Assembly: GCA_021811145.1 (NCBI GenBank) | Contig: JAJZPN010000007.1 | Coordinates: 1 to 64,000, forward strand | DNA from: Pseudomonadota bacterium | GTDB lineage: Bacteria; Pseudomonadota; Gammaproteobacteria; Burkholderiales; Ferrovaceae | Direction: 5' to 3' | DNA: 64,000 nt | Part shown: positions 42,983 through 52,676 of the stretch, piece by piece | Layout of the letters: each line of letters starts with the position of its first letter | How positions within the stretch are numbered: the stretch's first letter is position 1 | Program-made: the position numbers and the translations under genes | Notes under the pieces: generated by a model | Database searches by the model: none | What the model saw: the letters and a program-made list of their open reading frames with translations, nothing else | Told to the model about the DNA's origin: nothing

Positions 42983-43768
42983 TTATTGTGCAGTCCAACC
43001 ACCATCAATGGCTAAACTTGCTCCACGAATTGATTGCGCTGCATCTGAACATAAAAATAATACCGCCTCTCCAATTTGTTCAGGAGTAACAAACTCTCCA
43101 GAAGGTTGCTTTTCAGAAAGCAAACGACTTTTAGCCTGCTCTAAGGTTATCCCTTCGTTTTGCACAATTGCATCAATTTGCTTTTGAACCAAGGGAGTTA
43201 ATACCCATCCTGGACAAATTGCATTGCATGTGACTCCTGACTTAGCTGACTCTAATGCCACTGTTTTCGTTAGCCCAATAATGCCATGTTTCGCTGCCAC
43301 GTAGGCTGATTTATTTGTAGAGGCAACCAGTCCATGTGCTGAAGCAATATTAATTATCCTACCCCAACCTCGTTGATACATATTAGGAATTGCAGCTTGA
43401 ATTGCATGAAAAGCAGATGATAAGTTAATTGCTATGATGGCGTCCCAACGATCTTTAGGGAAACTTTCTATCGGTGACACATGTTGAATACCTGCATTAT
43501 TAACCAAAATATCAACTCGCCCCAATTCACTGACAGTTAAACTAACCATCTGCTCGATTTGTTCAGGTTTTTGCATATCCGCAGGATGATAAATCACTCT
43601 CACCCCAAACTCTTCAGCCAATCGTTCTCTGAGATGACGAATTTCATCTGCATCACCAAAACCATTTAAAACAATATCCGCCCCAGCACGAGCTAACTCT
43701 CTTGCGATACCAAGACCAATCCCACTTGTTGACCCAGTTATAATAGCTACCCGATTTCGTAACATCAT
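42983..43768 (-). CDS. bdhA: 3-hydroxybutyrate dehydrogenase
   Basis: Short-chain dehydrogenase oxidising D-3-hydroxybutyrate to acetoacetate with NAD. The Rossmann motif GSTSGIGLGIA, NNAGIQHVSPIE and active-site YVAAKHG are present, and the C-terminal GQKQIDAIVQ-type substrate segment (here VQKQIDAIVQNEGI) fits this family rather than generic SDRs. I place the start at 43768 (261 residues) after GAGGGA; 43765 is equally possible. A longer frame would run into ribA. It follows ribA by 25 bases and precedes the CoA-transferase. Confidence 0.93.
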   Translation of the reverse strand: MMLRNRVAIITGSTSGIGLGIARELARAGADIVLNGFGDADEIRHLRERLAEEFGVRVIYHPADMQKPEQIEQMVSLTVSELGRVDILVNNAGIQHVSPIESFPKDRWDAIIAINLSSAFHAIQAAIPNMYQRGWGRIINIASAHGLVASTNKSAYVAAKHGIIGLTKTVALESAKSGVTCNAICPGWVLTPLVQKQIDAIVQNEGITLEQAKSRLLSEKQPSGEFVTPEQIGEAVLFLCSDAAQSIRGASLAIDGGWTAQ

Positions 43769-43793
43769 ACTTCCCTCACTCAACAATAAATAA

Positions 43794-44417
43794 TTACTCT
43801 TTCTTATCCTCAAAAGCGACATCCATATCCAAAAAGTGTCCCATACGGTCTCGCTTAGTAAGCAAATATTTTTTGGTTATAGGATGGATATCAGTTTGTA
43901 GTGATACCCGTTGACGGACAGTTAATCCTGATTGTGTTAAATGAGTCAGCTTCTCAGGATTATTTGTTAACAGATCAATTTCGCAGACCTGCAAATCACG
44001 CAATATAGACACAGCAGCATCATAACTTCGCGCATCCACTGGAAGACCTAGTGATAAATTGGCATCTACCGTATCAAGCCCCTGATCTTGAAGCAAATAA
44101 GCCGCGAGTTTTTGCTTCAGTCCTATCCCTCTGCCTTCATGTCCTCTTAGATAAATAATAACTCCTCTACCAAGTTGAGTTATTTTCTCCATGGAGGTTT
44201 CCAGTTGTTGTCCACAATCGCATCGAAGTGAGTGGAATACATCACCAGTTAAACATTCAGAATGGATACGTACGAGTATAGGACCTGAGGTAATCTCACC
44301 CATAGCAAGTACCATGTGTTCCTGTCCATCAAAATCATAGGAACGAGCACGAAATTCGCCATAACGTGTAGGTAAATGTACCCAAGGGGGGGGCAAAGTA
44401 AGCTGTTCGTACTTCAT
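43794..44417 (-). CDS. ribA: GTP cyclohydrolase II
   Basis: Opens GTP to start riboflavin synthesis. The zinc site is visible in HSECLTGDVFHSLRCDCG (three Cys), followed by YLRGHEGRGIGLKQK and the GTP-binding NNPEKL segment. Length 207 is a monofunctional RibA without the RibB half. No FMN riboswitch is visible in the 96-base gap to the divergent folA. Its place ahead of bdhA and the CoA-transferase has no obvious metabolic link. Confidence 0.95.
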   Translation of the reverse strand: MKYEQLTLPPPWVHLPTRYGEFRARSYDFDGQEHMVLAMGEITSGPILVRIHSECLTGDVFHSLRCDCGQQLETSMEKITQLGRGVIIYLRGHEGRGIGLKQKLAAYLLQDQGLDTVDANLSLGLPVDARSYDAAVSILRDLQVCEIDLLTNNPEKLTHLTQSGLTVRQRVSLQTDIHPITKKYLLTKRDRMGHFLDMDVAFEDKKE

Positions 44418-44513
44418 GGAAACGCTAGTTAAGCTATAAAATACCTATAATACCAGAGCATTTGTTGTATGCTTAAGAAGTTTACAATCATTTTTTGAAA
44501 TTTAGGGTTTACA

Positions 44514-45011
44514 ATGAAAGACAAACCATCTATAGCCATGATCGTTGCCATGTCAGAAAATCGTGTTATTGGGAAAAATAATGCTCTTCCCTGGCATCTC
44601 CCTGCGGATTTGGCTTTTTTCAAAAAAACAACCTTAGGACATCCAGTTATTATGGGACGCAAGACCTATCAATCTATAGGACGTCTATTACCTGGCAGAA
44701 GAAATTTAATACTTACCCGTGATGCCTCATTTCATATCGATAATGCTGATATTTTTTCCTCTGTGAGTGAAGCCATTGCAAGCTGTAGTAATTCAGATAA
44801 GTTGTTTATTATTGGTGGTGCCGAGTTATTCACTTCAACACTTGATATCGTAAACGATCTTTATATCACAATTATTCACGCCGACATCGAAGGCGATACC
44901 TTTTTTCCAACTATCGACCTAAACCAATGGCATCAAGTCTCCTCAGAGACTTACCCACAGGACGATAAGAACGCGTATTCGATGAGTTTTATACACTACC
45001 AACGTCGTTAA
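44514..45011 (+). CDS. folA: Dihydrofolate reductase
   Basis: Reduces dihydrofolate to tetrahydrofolate with NADPH. The start region IAMIVAMSENRVIGKNNALPW, the segment MGRKTYQSIGRLLPGR and GGAELF (nucleotide binding) are typical. Length 165. AGGG lies close upstream of the ATG. Its stop shares a TTAA palindrome with that of the convergent PhaM-like gene. Confidence 0.96.
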   Translation: MKDKPSIAMIVAMSENRVIGKNNALPWHLPADLAFFKKTTLGHPVIMGRKTYQSIGRLLPGRRNLILTRDASFHIDNADIFSSVSEAIASCSNSDKLFIIGGAELFTSTLDIVNDLYITIIHADIEGDTFFPTIDLNQWHQVSSETYPQDDKNAYSMSFIHYQRR

Positions 45012-45412
45012 CTTTTTTTATCCGAACCGGATGTATTTCCAGTGGTGGTATCAGACGGTTGAATACCAGCCATTTTCATCATAGCCCAAGGCCATAGAGC
45101 TGGATTCATCATTGGGTTAGTTTCTGTACCAGAAGCATGCCCTTGTGGTTCAGTCATTTTAGTCACATCACTGACAGAGGACATTAAGGTTTTTTGATAT
45201 TCAAGCGTTTTAATAGTTAAATCAATCATCCCTACATTGGCATTGAGCCAATGTTTTACTGTGGTAAGTTCATTGATTTTTTTCTCTAACTCTTTGGGAT
45301 CTAAGCCTGCACATAATAAACCTTGCAGTGGAAAAGCCATCGGGTTAACCATTTTTTGAAACATTTCAAACATATCCGCCGACGGATTAGGTATGGCATC
45401 AGACATAATCAA
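45008..45412 (-). CDS. PhaM-like PHB granule regulatory protein
   Basis: A 134-residue protein resembling PhaM, which in Cupriavidus binds PHB synthase, granules and DNA. The core (LDPKELEKKINELTTVKHWLNANVGMIDLT and IKTLEYQKTLM; positions about 37-75) matches the PhaM pattern of an ELxKRIxELxxVExWL helix followed by TIxxLExQ. The C terminus is Ser/Thr/Gly-rich with a Lys end but lacks the long basic DNA-binding tail. Its start overlaps the PHB depolymerase stop as ATGA. This context strongly supports a role at PHB granules. No phaC is in the window. Confidence 0.78.
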   Translation of the reverse strand: MIMSDAIPNPSADMFEMFQKMVNPMAFPLQGLLCAGLDPKELEKKINELTTVKHWLNANVGMIDLTIKTLEYQKTLMSSVSDVTKMTEPQGHASGTETNPMMNPALWPWAMMKMAGIQPSDTTTGNTSGSDKKS

Positions 45413-46629
45413 GCCTCTTTTTCTATAAATGACTTAATGGTTGGATAAACCATTTCTCTAAAACGACGTCCACTAAAAATTCCATAATGTCCAACATCTT
45501 TGGCAAGTAATGACTCGCGTTGTTTCTCAGGAATATTAGCGCATAACACTTGAGCGGCCATGGTTTGTCCATTACCTGATATATCATCTAATTCACCCTC
45601 AACTGTTAATAAAGCAGTTTTAGTAATAGCGTCAGGGCGAACAAGCTCACCGCAAGAAACAAGCGTACCTTCAGCTAGAGCGTGACGATGAAAAACACGA
45701 TCGAGAGTTTCTAAATAATATTCCGCGGGTAAATCCATAACGGCATTATATTCATCATAAAAATTACGGTGAACATTAGCGCTCTCTCCATCACCACGAA
45801 CCAGTTGATAAAAGAAATCACGATGCGAATTAATGTGTCTTCCTGGATTCATAGCCACAAAACCTGCGTGTTGTAGAAACCCTGGATAAACTTGTCTTAG
45901 ATAACCTGGATATTTCACAGGGACTCGATAAATTACTCTACTCTCAAACCAGGATAATGGGTGGGATTTTGCAAAATTATTAACGGTAGTAGGGTTTTTA
46001 CGTGTATCAATTGGACCACCCATCATAATCATTGATTTCGGCACCAGAGGATCTTGATGAGCTGACATTAAAGATACCGCCACCAATACCGGTACTGTTG
46101 GTTGGCACACTGAAACGACATGTAAATCTGGGCCAATAAAACGTATAAAATCTTGTACGTATTTAACGTAATCATCAAAATGAAAAGCACCAAAAGACAA
46201 AGGAACCAACTTGGCGTCCACCCAATCTGTCACCCAAACTTCAAAATCTTTAACGAAAGATCGAACTGTATCCCGTAATAAAGTAGCGTAATGACCAGAT
46301 AAGGGAGCAACAATTAATACCTTAGGTTGAGCTATATTCAAACCTTCTTTACTAAAGCGTTTAAGATGACAAAAAGGGTTTTCTAAAACTGTTTCTTCTA
46401 AAACTGCGTAGGGTTTTTCATCTATTTCAGTAAAATCTATACCGAAGGCGGGTTTTTCGTAACGTTGAGTGGTTCGTAAGAAAACTTCAGAACCTGCTGC
46501 CACGACACGTCCCATTGGCGTATAGCTTAGTGGACTATATGGACTACCATAGAGTTGAGCAGCAGTTTTTGCCCATGCTCGTAATGAGGAGAAAGAAGCA
46601 TGTTGTAATTCGTGCAACTCGTATAGCAT
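45409..46629 (-). CDS. phaZ: Intracellular polyhydroxybutyrate depolymerase
   Basis: Hydrolyses stored PHB to 3-hydroxybutyrate units. It belongs to the Cupriavidus PhaZa1 type with a cysteine nucleophile: VVSVCQPTVPV gives C175, an Asp lies in VEGELDDISGNGQT and a His in VGHYGIFSGRRF. Length 406 matches. It has no signal peptide, so it acts on intracellular granules. The downstream PhaM-like gene is translationally coupled. With bdhA and the CoA-transferase 2-4 kb away it forms a PHB-mobilising set. The 110-base gap to pip must hold its promoter. Confidence 0.92.
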   Translation of the reverse strand: MLYELHELQHASFSSLRAWAKTAAQLYGSPYSPLSYTPMGRVVAAGSEVFLRTTQRYEKPAFGIDFTEIDEKPYAVLEETVLENPFCHLKRFSKEGLNIAQPKVLIVAPLSGHYATLLRDTVRSFVKDFEVWVTDWVDAKLVPLSFGAFHFDDYVKYVQDFIRFIGPDLHVVSVCQPTVPVLVAVSLMSAHQDPLVPKSMIMMGGPIDTRKNPTTVNNFAKSHPLSWFESRVIYRVPVKYPGYLRQVYPGFLQHAGFVAMNPGRHINSHRDFFYQLVRGDGESANVHRNFYDEYNAVMDLPAEYYLETLDRVFHRHALAEGTLVSCGELVRPDAITKTALLTVEGELDDISGNGQTMAAQVLCANIPEKQRESLLAKDVGHYGIFSGRRFREMVYPTIKSFIEKEA

Positions 46630-46739
46630 AGATTTTCCCCTATGTAATAATGTTTACTAGATTACCACTGTTGCCATGCAATATTCTAGCAATCAGGTAA
46701 ACTTCTCACATGATTAATTTTTAGACTAATTTTAAAGTT

Positions 46740-47690
46740 ATGCGGACATACTCTTTATTCCCCCCTATCGAACCCTTTGCAAAGGGACGTTTGGCTGTTG
46801 GTAATATTCACGAATTATATTGGGAACAATCAGGTAACCCGAATGGTATTCCTGTTGTGTTTTTACATGGTGGGCCAGGTGCTGGTGCAGGACCTATGCA
46901 TAGACAGTTTTTTGATCCCGCCATGTATCGTATAGTCATTTTTGATCAACGCGGTGCAGGACGATCCACACCATTGGGAGAAACAAGACAAAATACCACG
47001 CCTTTGTTGATTCAAGATATGGAACAACTACGCCAACTATTAGGTATTGAAAAATGGCTTGTATTTGGTGGATCATGGGGAAGTACACTTGCATTAGCTT
47101 ATGCAGAAAGCCACCCTGAGCGTTGTTTAGGCTTGATTCTACGTGGTATTTTTCTATGTCGAAAAAGTGAAATTGACTGGTTTTTATATGGAATTAAAGC
47201 GATATTTCCAGAGGCATGGCGCGAGTTTACTAACTATATTCCTGAGTCTGAGAGAGATAACCTACTGGTTGCCTATCAACAACGATTACAACACCCTGAC
47301 CCTAAAATACATCTTGAGGCTGCGCGTCGTTGGAGCGCTTTTGAGGGTTCATGCTCCACACTGCTGCCTAATCCTTCCCTAGTAAGTCATTTTGGCAGTC
47401 ATGCAGTATCCTTAGGATTAGCACGTATTGAAGCTCATTACTTTACTAATGATATTTTTCTACCAGAAAATAGCTTACTAAATAATATCCATCGTATTCG
47501 CCATTTACCGGCAACTATTATTCAAGGTCGTTATGATGGTGTCTGTCCGATTATTACAGCAGATGAACTTCATCAGGCATGGCCTGAAGCCACATATCAG
47601 ATTATTCCGGATGCAGGCCATTCAGCTTTTGAACCCGGCATACTGAGTGCTTTGGTAGCGGCAACAGAAAATTTTAAGCGTTATTTTTAA
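46740..47690 (+). CDS. pip: Proline iminopeptidase
   Basis: Serine peptidase of family S33 releasing N-terminal proline from peptides. The HGGPG oxyanion motif (43-47), the DQRGAGRSTP segment, the nucleophile elbow GGSWGS (S112) and the catalytic His in PDAGHSAFEPG are present. At 316 residues it is full length. No clear ribosome-binding site precedes the ATG. Its stop shares a TTAA palindrome with the stop of the convergent nudL-like gene. Confidence 0.95.
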   Translation: MRTYSLFPPIEPFAKGRLAVGNIHELYWEQSGNPNGIPVVFLHGGPGAGAGPMHRQFFDPAMYRIVIFDQRGAGRSTPLGETRQNTTPLLIQDMEQLRQLLGIEKWLVFGGSWGSTLALAYAESHPERCLGLILRGIFLCRKSEIDWFLYGIKAIFPEAWREFTNYIPESERDNLLVAYQQRLQHPDPKIHLEAARRWSAFEGSCSTLLPNPSLVSHFGSHAVSLGLARIEAHYFTNDIFLPENSLLNNIHRIRHLPATIIQGRYDGVCPIITADELHQAWPEATYQIIPDAGHSAFEPGILSALVAATENFKRYF

Positions 47691-48337
47691 GATTTTGAGT
47701 ATAGGGTGTGATAGAGGTCAACTAACATACCGGCTGTCGCACCCCAAATGGTTTTTTCTTGGTACTCAAATACGTAATAGCGACGTTGACGCCCTTCGAA
47801 TTCATCCTGTTTGAGATGATGACGCTGTGGGTCAAAAAAGAAACTCAGTGGTACTTCAAAAATGTGATCAACTTCAAAAGGATCAGGAGTTAAAGATATA
47901 GGTGGATTAACCCAACCCACCCATGGACTTACCTTAAATCCTGATGGAATAAAATATTCTTTCAGGGAACCCAGTATTTCAATTTTATCTCGACCAAGAC
48001 CGATTTCTTCTTCCGTCTCTCTTAAGGCAGTTATTTGTGTATTGGTGTCCTCAGGATCAATTCGCCCTCCCGGAAAACTCACCTGCCCTGCATGATTATA
48101 TAAATGAGAAGCTCGCTGTGTTAATAGTACTTGGATGCCTTCAGGCTTATTAACTAATGGAATGAGTACAGCAGCAGGCACTGCTTGTTGCATCTCTTTG
48201 TCCGTCATCATTATACGACCATCAAAATAGGTCATGACCTGATTATCAACTAATTGTCTTTTAATCCATGCCTTCAAAGTTGAAGGATCGTATTGGTTTC
48301 CTTCTAATGGTAAGTGAGAAGCATGAACAGATATCAT
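47687..48337 (-). CDS. NUDIX hydrolase, CoA pyrophosphatase (NudL) type
   Basis: Predicted to cleave CoA or CoA derivatives. The Nudix box reads GGRIDPEDTNTQITALRETE followed by EEIGL, preceded by the NudL-type LLTQRASHLYNHAGQVSFPG. Length 216 is usual. It follows the phosphofructokinase by two bases. Substrate is assigned by family resemblance. Confidence 0.88.
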   Translation of the reverse strand: MISVHASHLPLEGNQYDPSTLKAWIKRQLVDNQVMTYFDGRIMMTDKEMQQAVPAAVLIPLVNKPEGIQVLLTQRASHLYNHAGQVSFPGGRIDPEDTNTQITALRETEEEIGLGRDKIEILGSLKEYFIPSGFKVSPWVGWVNPPISLTPDPFEVDHIFEVPLSFFFDPQRHHLKQDEFEGRQRRYYVFEYQEKTIWGATAGMLVDLYHTLYSKS

Positions 48338-48339
48338 TG

Positions 48340-49614
48340 TTAACGTGGATTAAATCGTGTTTTTAGTTTTTTAGGTACTGCCTTATTTTTCAGAATAACG
48401 TACTGAGGTAAGCCATTTTCATAGGGGGGGTAATCCTCACCTTCAATGAGCGGAGAAAGGTATCGTCTAGCCTGCGCAGTAATACCAAATCCATCACGAC
48501 TAATAAAACTTTTAGGCAGCATTTTTTCTTGATTAGCAACTTTTTCTAGCGGCGCCATTCCGATTTGCCAACGATAGGGCTCATCACTGATACGCTCAAT
48601 CACAGGCATCACTGCAGTATGTCCTTTTAGAGCAAATTGAACAGCTGCCTTGCCCACGGCATAAGCCTGTTCAACATCAGTTTTTGACGCTAGATGTCTT
48701 GCTGCTCTTTGCAAATAGTCAGCAACCGCCCAGTGATATTTATAACCTAATTTTTCTCTAATTAAGTTGGCAATAACGGGAGCTACTCCACCTAGTTGTG
48801 CGTGACCAAAGGCATCTTTAAGACCGCTCTCAGAGAGAAACTTGCCCTCTTGGTTACGTAACCCCTCAGAAACACCAATCACACAATAACCATATTGCTC
48901 AACACAGTCTTTAACTCGTTGCAAAAATTCTGTTGGATTAAAAGGGACTTCAGGAAAAAGTAATAAGTGCGGTGGTTGACCCTTGGCCTCAGAGGCTAAA
49001 CCACAAGCCGCTGTAATCCATCCTGCGTGACGGCCCATTACCTCTAATATAAATACCTTAGTAGAAGTTCTTGCCATTGAAGCCACATCAAACCCCGCCT
49101 CACGTATGGAGGTGGCTACATATTTGGCCACAGAACCAAAACCTGGACAACAATCCGTTAAGGGCAAATCATTATCAACCGTTTTTGGAATACCCACACA
49201 CACCAAAGGATAATCCATTTCTTTGGCCATAAGTGAGACTTTATGAGTGGTATCTTGCGAATCCCCACCGCCGTTATAAAAAAAGTAACCTATCTGATGA
49301 GCTTTGAATACTTCGATCAATCGTTGATAAGAAGCTTTATCTTGTTCAAGACTTTTTAGTTTAAATCGCGCTGAGCCAAAGGCTCCCGAAGGTGTATGTT
49401 TTAGAGCTCGAATAGCCTCAACAGTCTCAAAACTGGTATCAATTAAATCCTCTTCGAGTGCCCCCAAAATACCATGGCGTCCGCACAACACTTTACCGAT
49501 TTTGGCTGGATATCGTCGCGCCGTTTCAATCACACCACAAGCACTGGCATTAATTACTGCCGTAACACCACCTGATTGAGCGTAAAAGGCATTCATTGGA
49601 GGTTTTTTCATCAT
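48340..49614 (-). CDS. pfp: PPi-dependent 6-phosphofructokinase
   Basis: Reversibly phosphorylates fructose-6-phosphate using pyrophosphate, serving both glycolysis and gluconeogenesis. The residues that distinguish PPi from ATP enzymes are visible: D118 in NGGGDSQDT (Gly in ATP-dependent forms) and K144 in PKTVDND. The sugar-binding MGRHAGW also matches. Length 424 fits the long PPi type. It begins ten bases after adk. Use of PPi instead of ATP fits an energy-limited lifestyle, an inference. Confidence 0.93.
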   Translation of the reverse strand: MMKKPPMNAFYAQSGGVTAVINASACGVIETARRYPAKIGKVLCGRHGILGALEEDLIDTSFETVEAIRALKHTPSGAFGSARFKLKSLEQDKASYQRLIEVFKAHQIGYFFYNGGGDSQDTTHKVSLMAKEMDYPLVCVGIPKTVDNDLPLTDCCPGFGSVAKYVATSIREAGFDVASMARTSTKVFILEVMGRHAGWITAACGLASEAKGQPPHLLLFPEVPFNPTEFLQRVKDCVEQYGYCVIGVSEGLRNQEGKFLSESGLKDAFGHAQLGGVAPVIANLIREKLGYKYHWAVADYLQRAARHLASKTDVEQAYAVGKAAVQFALKGHTAVMPVIERISDEPYRWQIGMAPLEKVANQEKMLPKSFISRDGFGITAQARRYLSPLIEGEDYPPYENGLPQYVILKNKAVPKKLKTRFNPR

Positions 49615-49624
49615 TGATATCCTA

Positions 49625-50299
<675 letters not shown>

Positions 50300-51067
50300 C
50301 TAATTTGTTTCGTGTGTTTCAAACCAGTGCCGCACACGTTGTAAATCTTCAACAGTATCCACTCCGGGTAAGGGAGCTTGATCTGTAATTTCCATAGCTA
50401 TTTTAAAGCCATACCATAACACCCTTAACTGCTCTAAACTTTCCGTTGTCTCCAAAGCCACTGGAGTTAACTGCTTGTAATGTTTCAAAAAATCAGCACG
50501 ATAGGCGTATAACCCCATATGATGCCATGCTTTCATGGTATTGGGCAGCGTCTTATTTTGACTGTCGCGGTTAAACGGTATAGCGGAACGACTAAAATAA
50601 AGTGCTTCTTGTTGCTGATTTAATACCACTTTTACCACGTTAGGATTGGTGAAATGAGCGAAATCCGTAATTGGGTAACAAGCACTACTCATGACACAGT
50701 CAGGACTACTCACCAATCTTTCAACTACTTTTGCAATAACATGGCCGTCTATAAGTGGCTCATCCCCTTGCACATTAACAACCACTTGATGATCTTCAAG
50801 CTGAAGAATATCAACAGCTTCAGCCAACCGATCTGTCCCAGACAGATGATCGACACGAGTCATCACAAACTCAAAACCATATTCATTTGCAGCTTGAGCT
50901 ATATCCACATGATCAGTGGCAATCACAACTCGTTGTGCCCCACTTTCACGTGCTCGTAGGGCACTGTGTATGACTAAAGGATAGGAGCCAATCATAGCCA
51001 AGGCTTTGCGTGGCAATCTCGTTGATTGCATACGTGCAGGTACAATAGCTACAAAATTCTGCGACAC
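50300..51067 (-). CDS. kdsB: 3-deoxy-manno-octulosonate cytidylyltransferase
   Basis: Activates KDO as CMP-KDO for LPS inner core synthesis. N-terminal VAIVPARMQSTRLPRKAL, VNVQGDEPLI and the later HMGLYAYR segment are characteristic. Length 255. The start is GTG, overlapping the trm112 stop as TAGTG, so translation is coupled. It belongs with lpxK in a lipid A/KDO block. Confidence 0.96.
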   Translation of the reverse strand: MSQNFVAIVPARMQSTRLPRKALAMIGSYPLVIHSALRARESGAQRVVIATDHVDIAQAANEYGFEFVMTRVDHLSGTDRLAEAVDILQLEDHQVVVNVQGDEPLIDGHVIAKVVERLVSSPDCVMSSACYPITDFAHFTNPNVVKVVLNQQQEALYFSRSAIPFNRDSQNKTLPNTMKAWHHMGLYAYRADFLKHYKQLTPVALETTESLEQLRVLWYGFKIAMEITDQAPLPGVDTVEDLQRVRHWFETHETN

Positions 51068-51249
51068 TATTTTATTTCCTCATCAGTTGGAATCTCTCTT
51101 GCTTCTTGCTGCAACATAACTGGGATATCCTCTTTTATAGGATAAGCAAGGCGACATGGGGCACAGATTAACTCATCTTTACCGCTCTTTTTAATTAATG
51201 GTCCTTTACATAACGGACACACCAAAATTTCTAATAATTTAGAATCCAT
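51067..51249 (-). CDS. Trm112-family (YcaR-like) small zinc protein
   Basis: A 60-residue protein with two CxxC pairs ([10 protein letters not shown] and [18 protein letters not shown]), the Trm112/YcaR pattern. Its role is uncertain; members act as partners of methyltransferases in other domains of life. It overlaps lpxK by 11 bases and kdsB by one, the conserved lpxK-ycaR-kdsB order. Confidence 0.92.
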   Translation of the reverse strand: MDSKLLEILVCPLCKGPLIKKSGKDELICAPCRLAYPIKEDIPVMLQQEAREIPTDEEIK

Positions 51250-52255
51250 TTTTCTCTCTCAAATGGGTTAGCTTCATTGCCAACCATTGATAAAACTGCT
51301 CGTTTAATTGGGCGCTAATTTTAAGCATCCACGCATCTTCTGGAGCAAACAAATGACATTTTATCCCATCTTTTTCTGTCATTAATATTTTCTCATTTAA
51401 CCACTCTTTAAAATCGTTTTCTTGATAATGGTAGTGATCTTCGAAAATTCGGGTTTCCAGAGGAACAATCCCTAAAGATGCCAAGGTATTTAAAAAACGC
51501 TGCGGGTTGCCAATAGCGCACATGGCGATACATCGCTCACCAGAAAAGGCATTGATTGGTTGGTGTATATGAGGATTTTTTATATTAATCCATACTTCAG
51601 GATGCAATGTCATATTAAATTGTGGTTGTATTTGGGACAAATACCTCTCATTTGATCCATTTACAACCACAGCATCAACTGTGGATATACGGCTTTGTGG
51701 TTCTCGTAAAGGCCCCGCAGGGAGTAAGTAGTTATTACCTAAGCCACGTTGACCATCAACAACAAGAATTTCTAGATCACGCTGTAACGCATAGTGTTGT
51801 AGTCCATCATCCGAAAGTAGAATGTTTATCTCAGGGTGCTTTTTAAGCAATTCAACACCGGCTTGATAGCGATTTTTCCCAATTGCAACTGGAACTTGGG
51901 CTTTTTTAAAAACAAGTAATGGCTCATCTCCAACTAAAAATGGACCATCTTCATTACTCACAACATGTACTTGATTTATTTGACCTCTGTAACCACGTGA
52001 AATAACCCCAGGCCGATATCCTTGAGTTTTCAGCCAATCACATAAAGCAATTACTAGTGGAGTTTTCCCAGTACCACCAACCGTAATATTGCCAACCACT
52101 ATAACGGGGACTGGGAGAGAAAAAACAGGTAAAAGATGTGTTTTATAAAGCCATCGTCTTATGGTAATAAGCAAAAAAAACAATCCACTGAAGGGGACTA
52201 AAAACCAGCTTACGTATTGACTGTACCACTTATTGATTATCTTCTGGCCTACCAT
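51239..52255 (-). CDS. lpxK: Tetraacyldisaccharide 4'-kinase
   Basis: Phosphorylates the lipid A disaccharide at the 4' position in the inner membrane. An N-terminal membrane-associated helix (about 15-32) precedes the P-loop VGGTGKTP (59-66) and the segments [16 protein letters not shown] and LPAGPLREP. Length 338 is usual. It starts one base after exbD and overlaps the Trm112 gene. Confidence 0.95.
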   Translation of the reverse strand: MVGQKIINKWYSQYVSWFLVPFSGLFFLLITIRRWLYKTHLLPVFSLPVPVIVVGNITVGGTGKTPLVIALCDWLKTQGYRPGVISRGYRGQINQVHVVSNEDGPFLVGDEPLLVFKKAQVPVAIGKNRYQAGVELLKKHPEINILLSDDGLQHYALQRDLEILVVDGQRGLGNNYLLPAGPLREPQSRISTVDAVVVNGSNERYLSQIQPQFNMTLHPEVWINIKNPHIHQPINAFSGERCIAMCAIGNPQRFLNTLASLGIVPLETRIFEDHYHYQENDFKEWLNEKILMTEKDGIKCHLFAPEDAWMLKISAQLNEQFYQWLAMKLTHLREKNGF

Positions 52256-52256
52256 A

Positions 52257-52676
52257 TCAATGATTAGAATCCTCAGTAACCAAAGTAAAGTGATTAAACC
52301 CTATTTGCTGAAAATCACTGACTACCTCCATCACTTGTCCATGCGACAGATTTTTATCTGCACGAATAACGATGTAGGTGTCAGACTTATTTGTTAAATG
52401 ATCGGCAACCAGAGTCGTTAATTGAGAAAGGTTATTTGACCAAATATGGTGGTTCACACTGACTTTTCCTTGTTGATCCATATCGACTTCAATAACTTGA
52501 TCTTTGGTTAATTCATTATTTTTATTACTACCACTGGGTAGATTAATATTTAATCCACGTTGATGTATGAAAGTGCTAGATACCATTAAAAAAATCAATA
52601 TAACCAACAGGATATCAATCATTGGAATCAAATTAATTTCGGGATCCTCCCGACGTTGGCCTCTACGAAAGTCCAT
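52257..52676 (-). CDS. exbD: ExbD/TolR-family energy transducer
   Basis: Single-pass membrane protein that with ExbB couples the proton gradient to envelope processes. After a short cytoplasmic start (DFRRGQRREDPEINLIPMID) comes a membrane helix at about 18-36 with the conserved proton-path Asp D21, then a periplasmic domain. I chose the ATG at 52676 (140 residues), which begins the conserved segment; a longer frame would read well into exbB. It overlaps exbB by 14 bases. No tonB or tolA is adjacent, so its partner is unclear. Confidence 0.92.
   Translation of the reverse strand: MDFRRGQRREDPEINLIPMIDILLVILIFLMVSSTFIHQRGLNINLPSGSNKNNELTKDQVIEVDMDQQGKVSVNHHIWSNNLSQLTTLVADHLTNKSDTYIVIRADKNLSHGQVMEVVSDFQQIGFNHFTLVTEDSNH

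Noticed and set aside
44418-44513. FMN riboswitch or strong shared promoter between ribA and folA
   Set aside because: Too short for an FMN element. A TTGTTG/TACAAT pair is spaced only 15 bases, too weak to report as a promoter.
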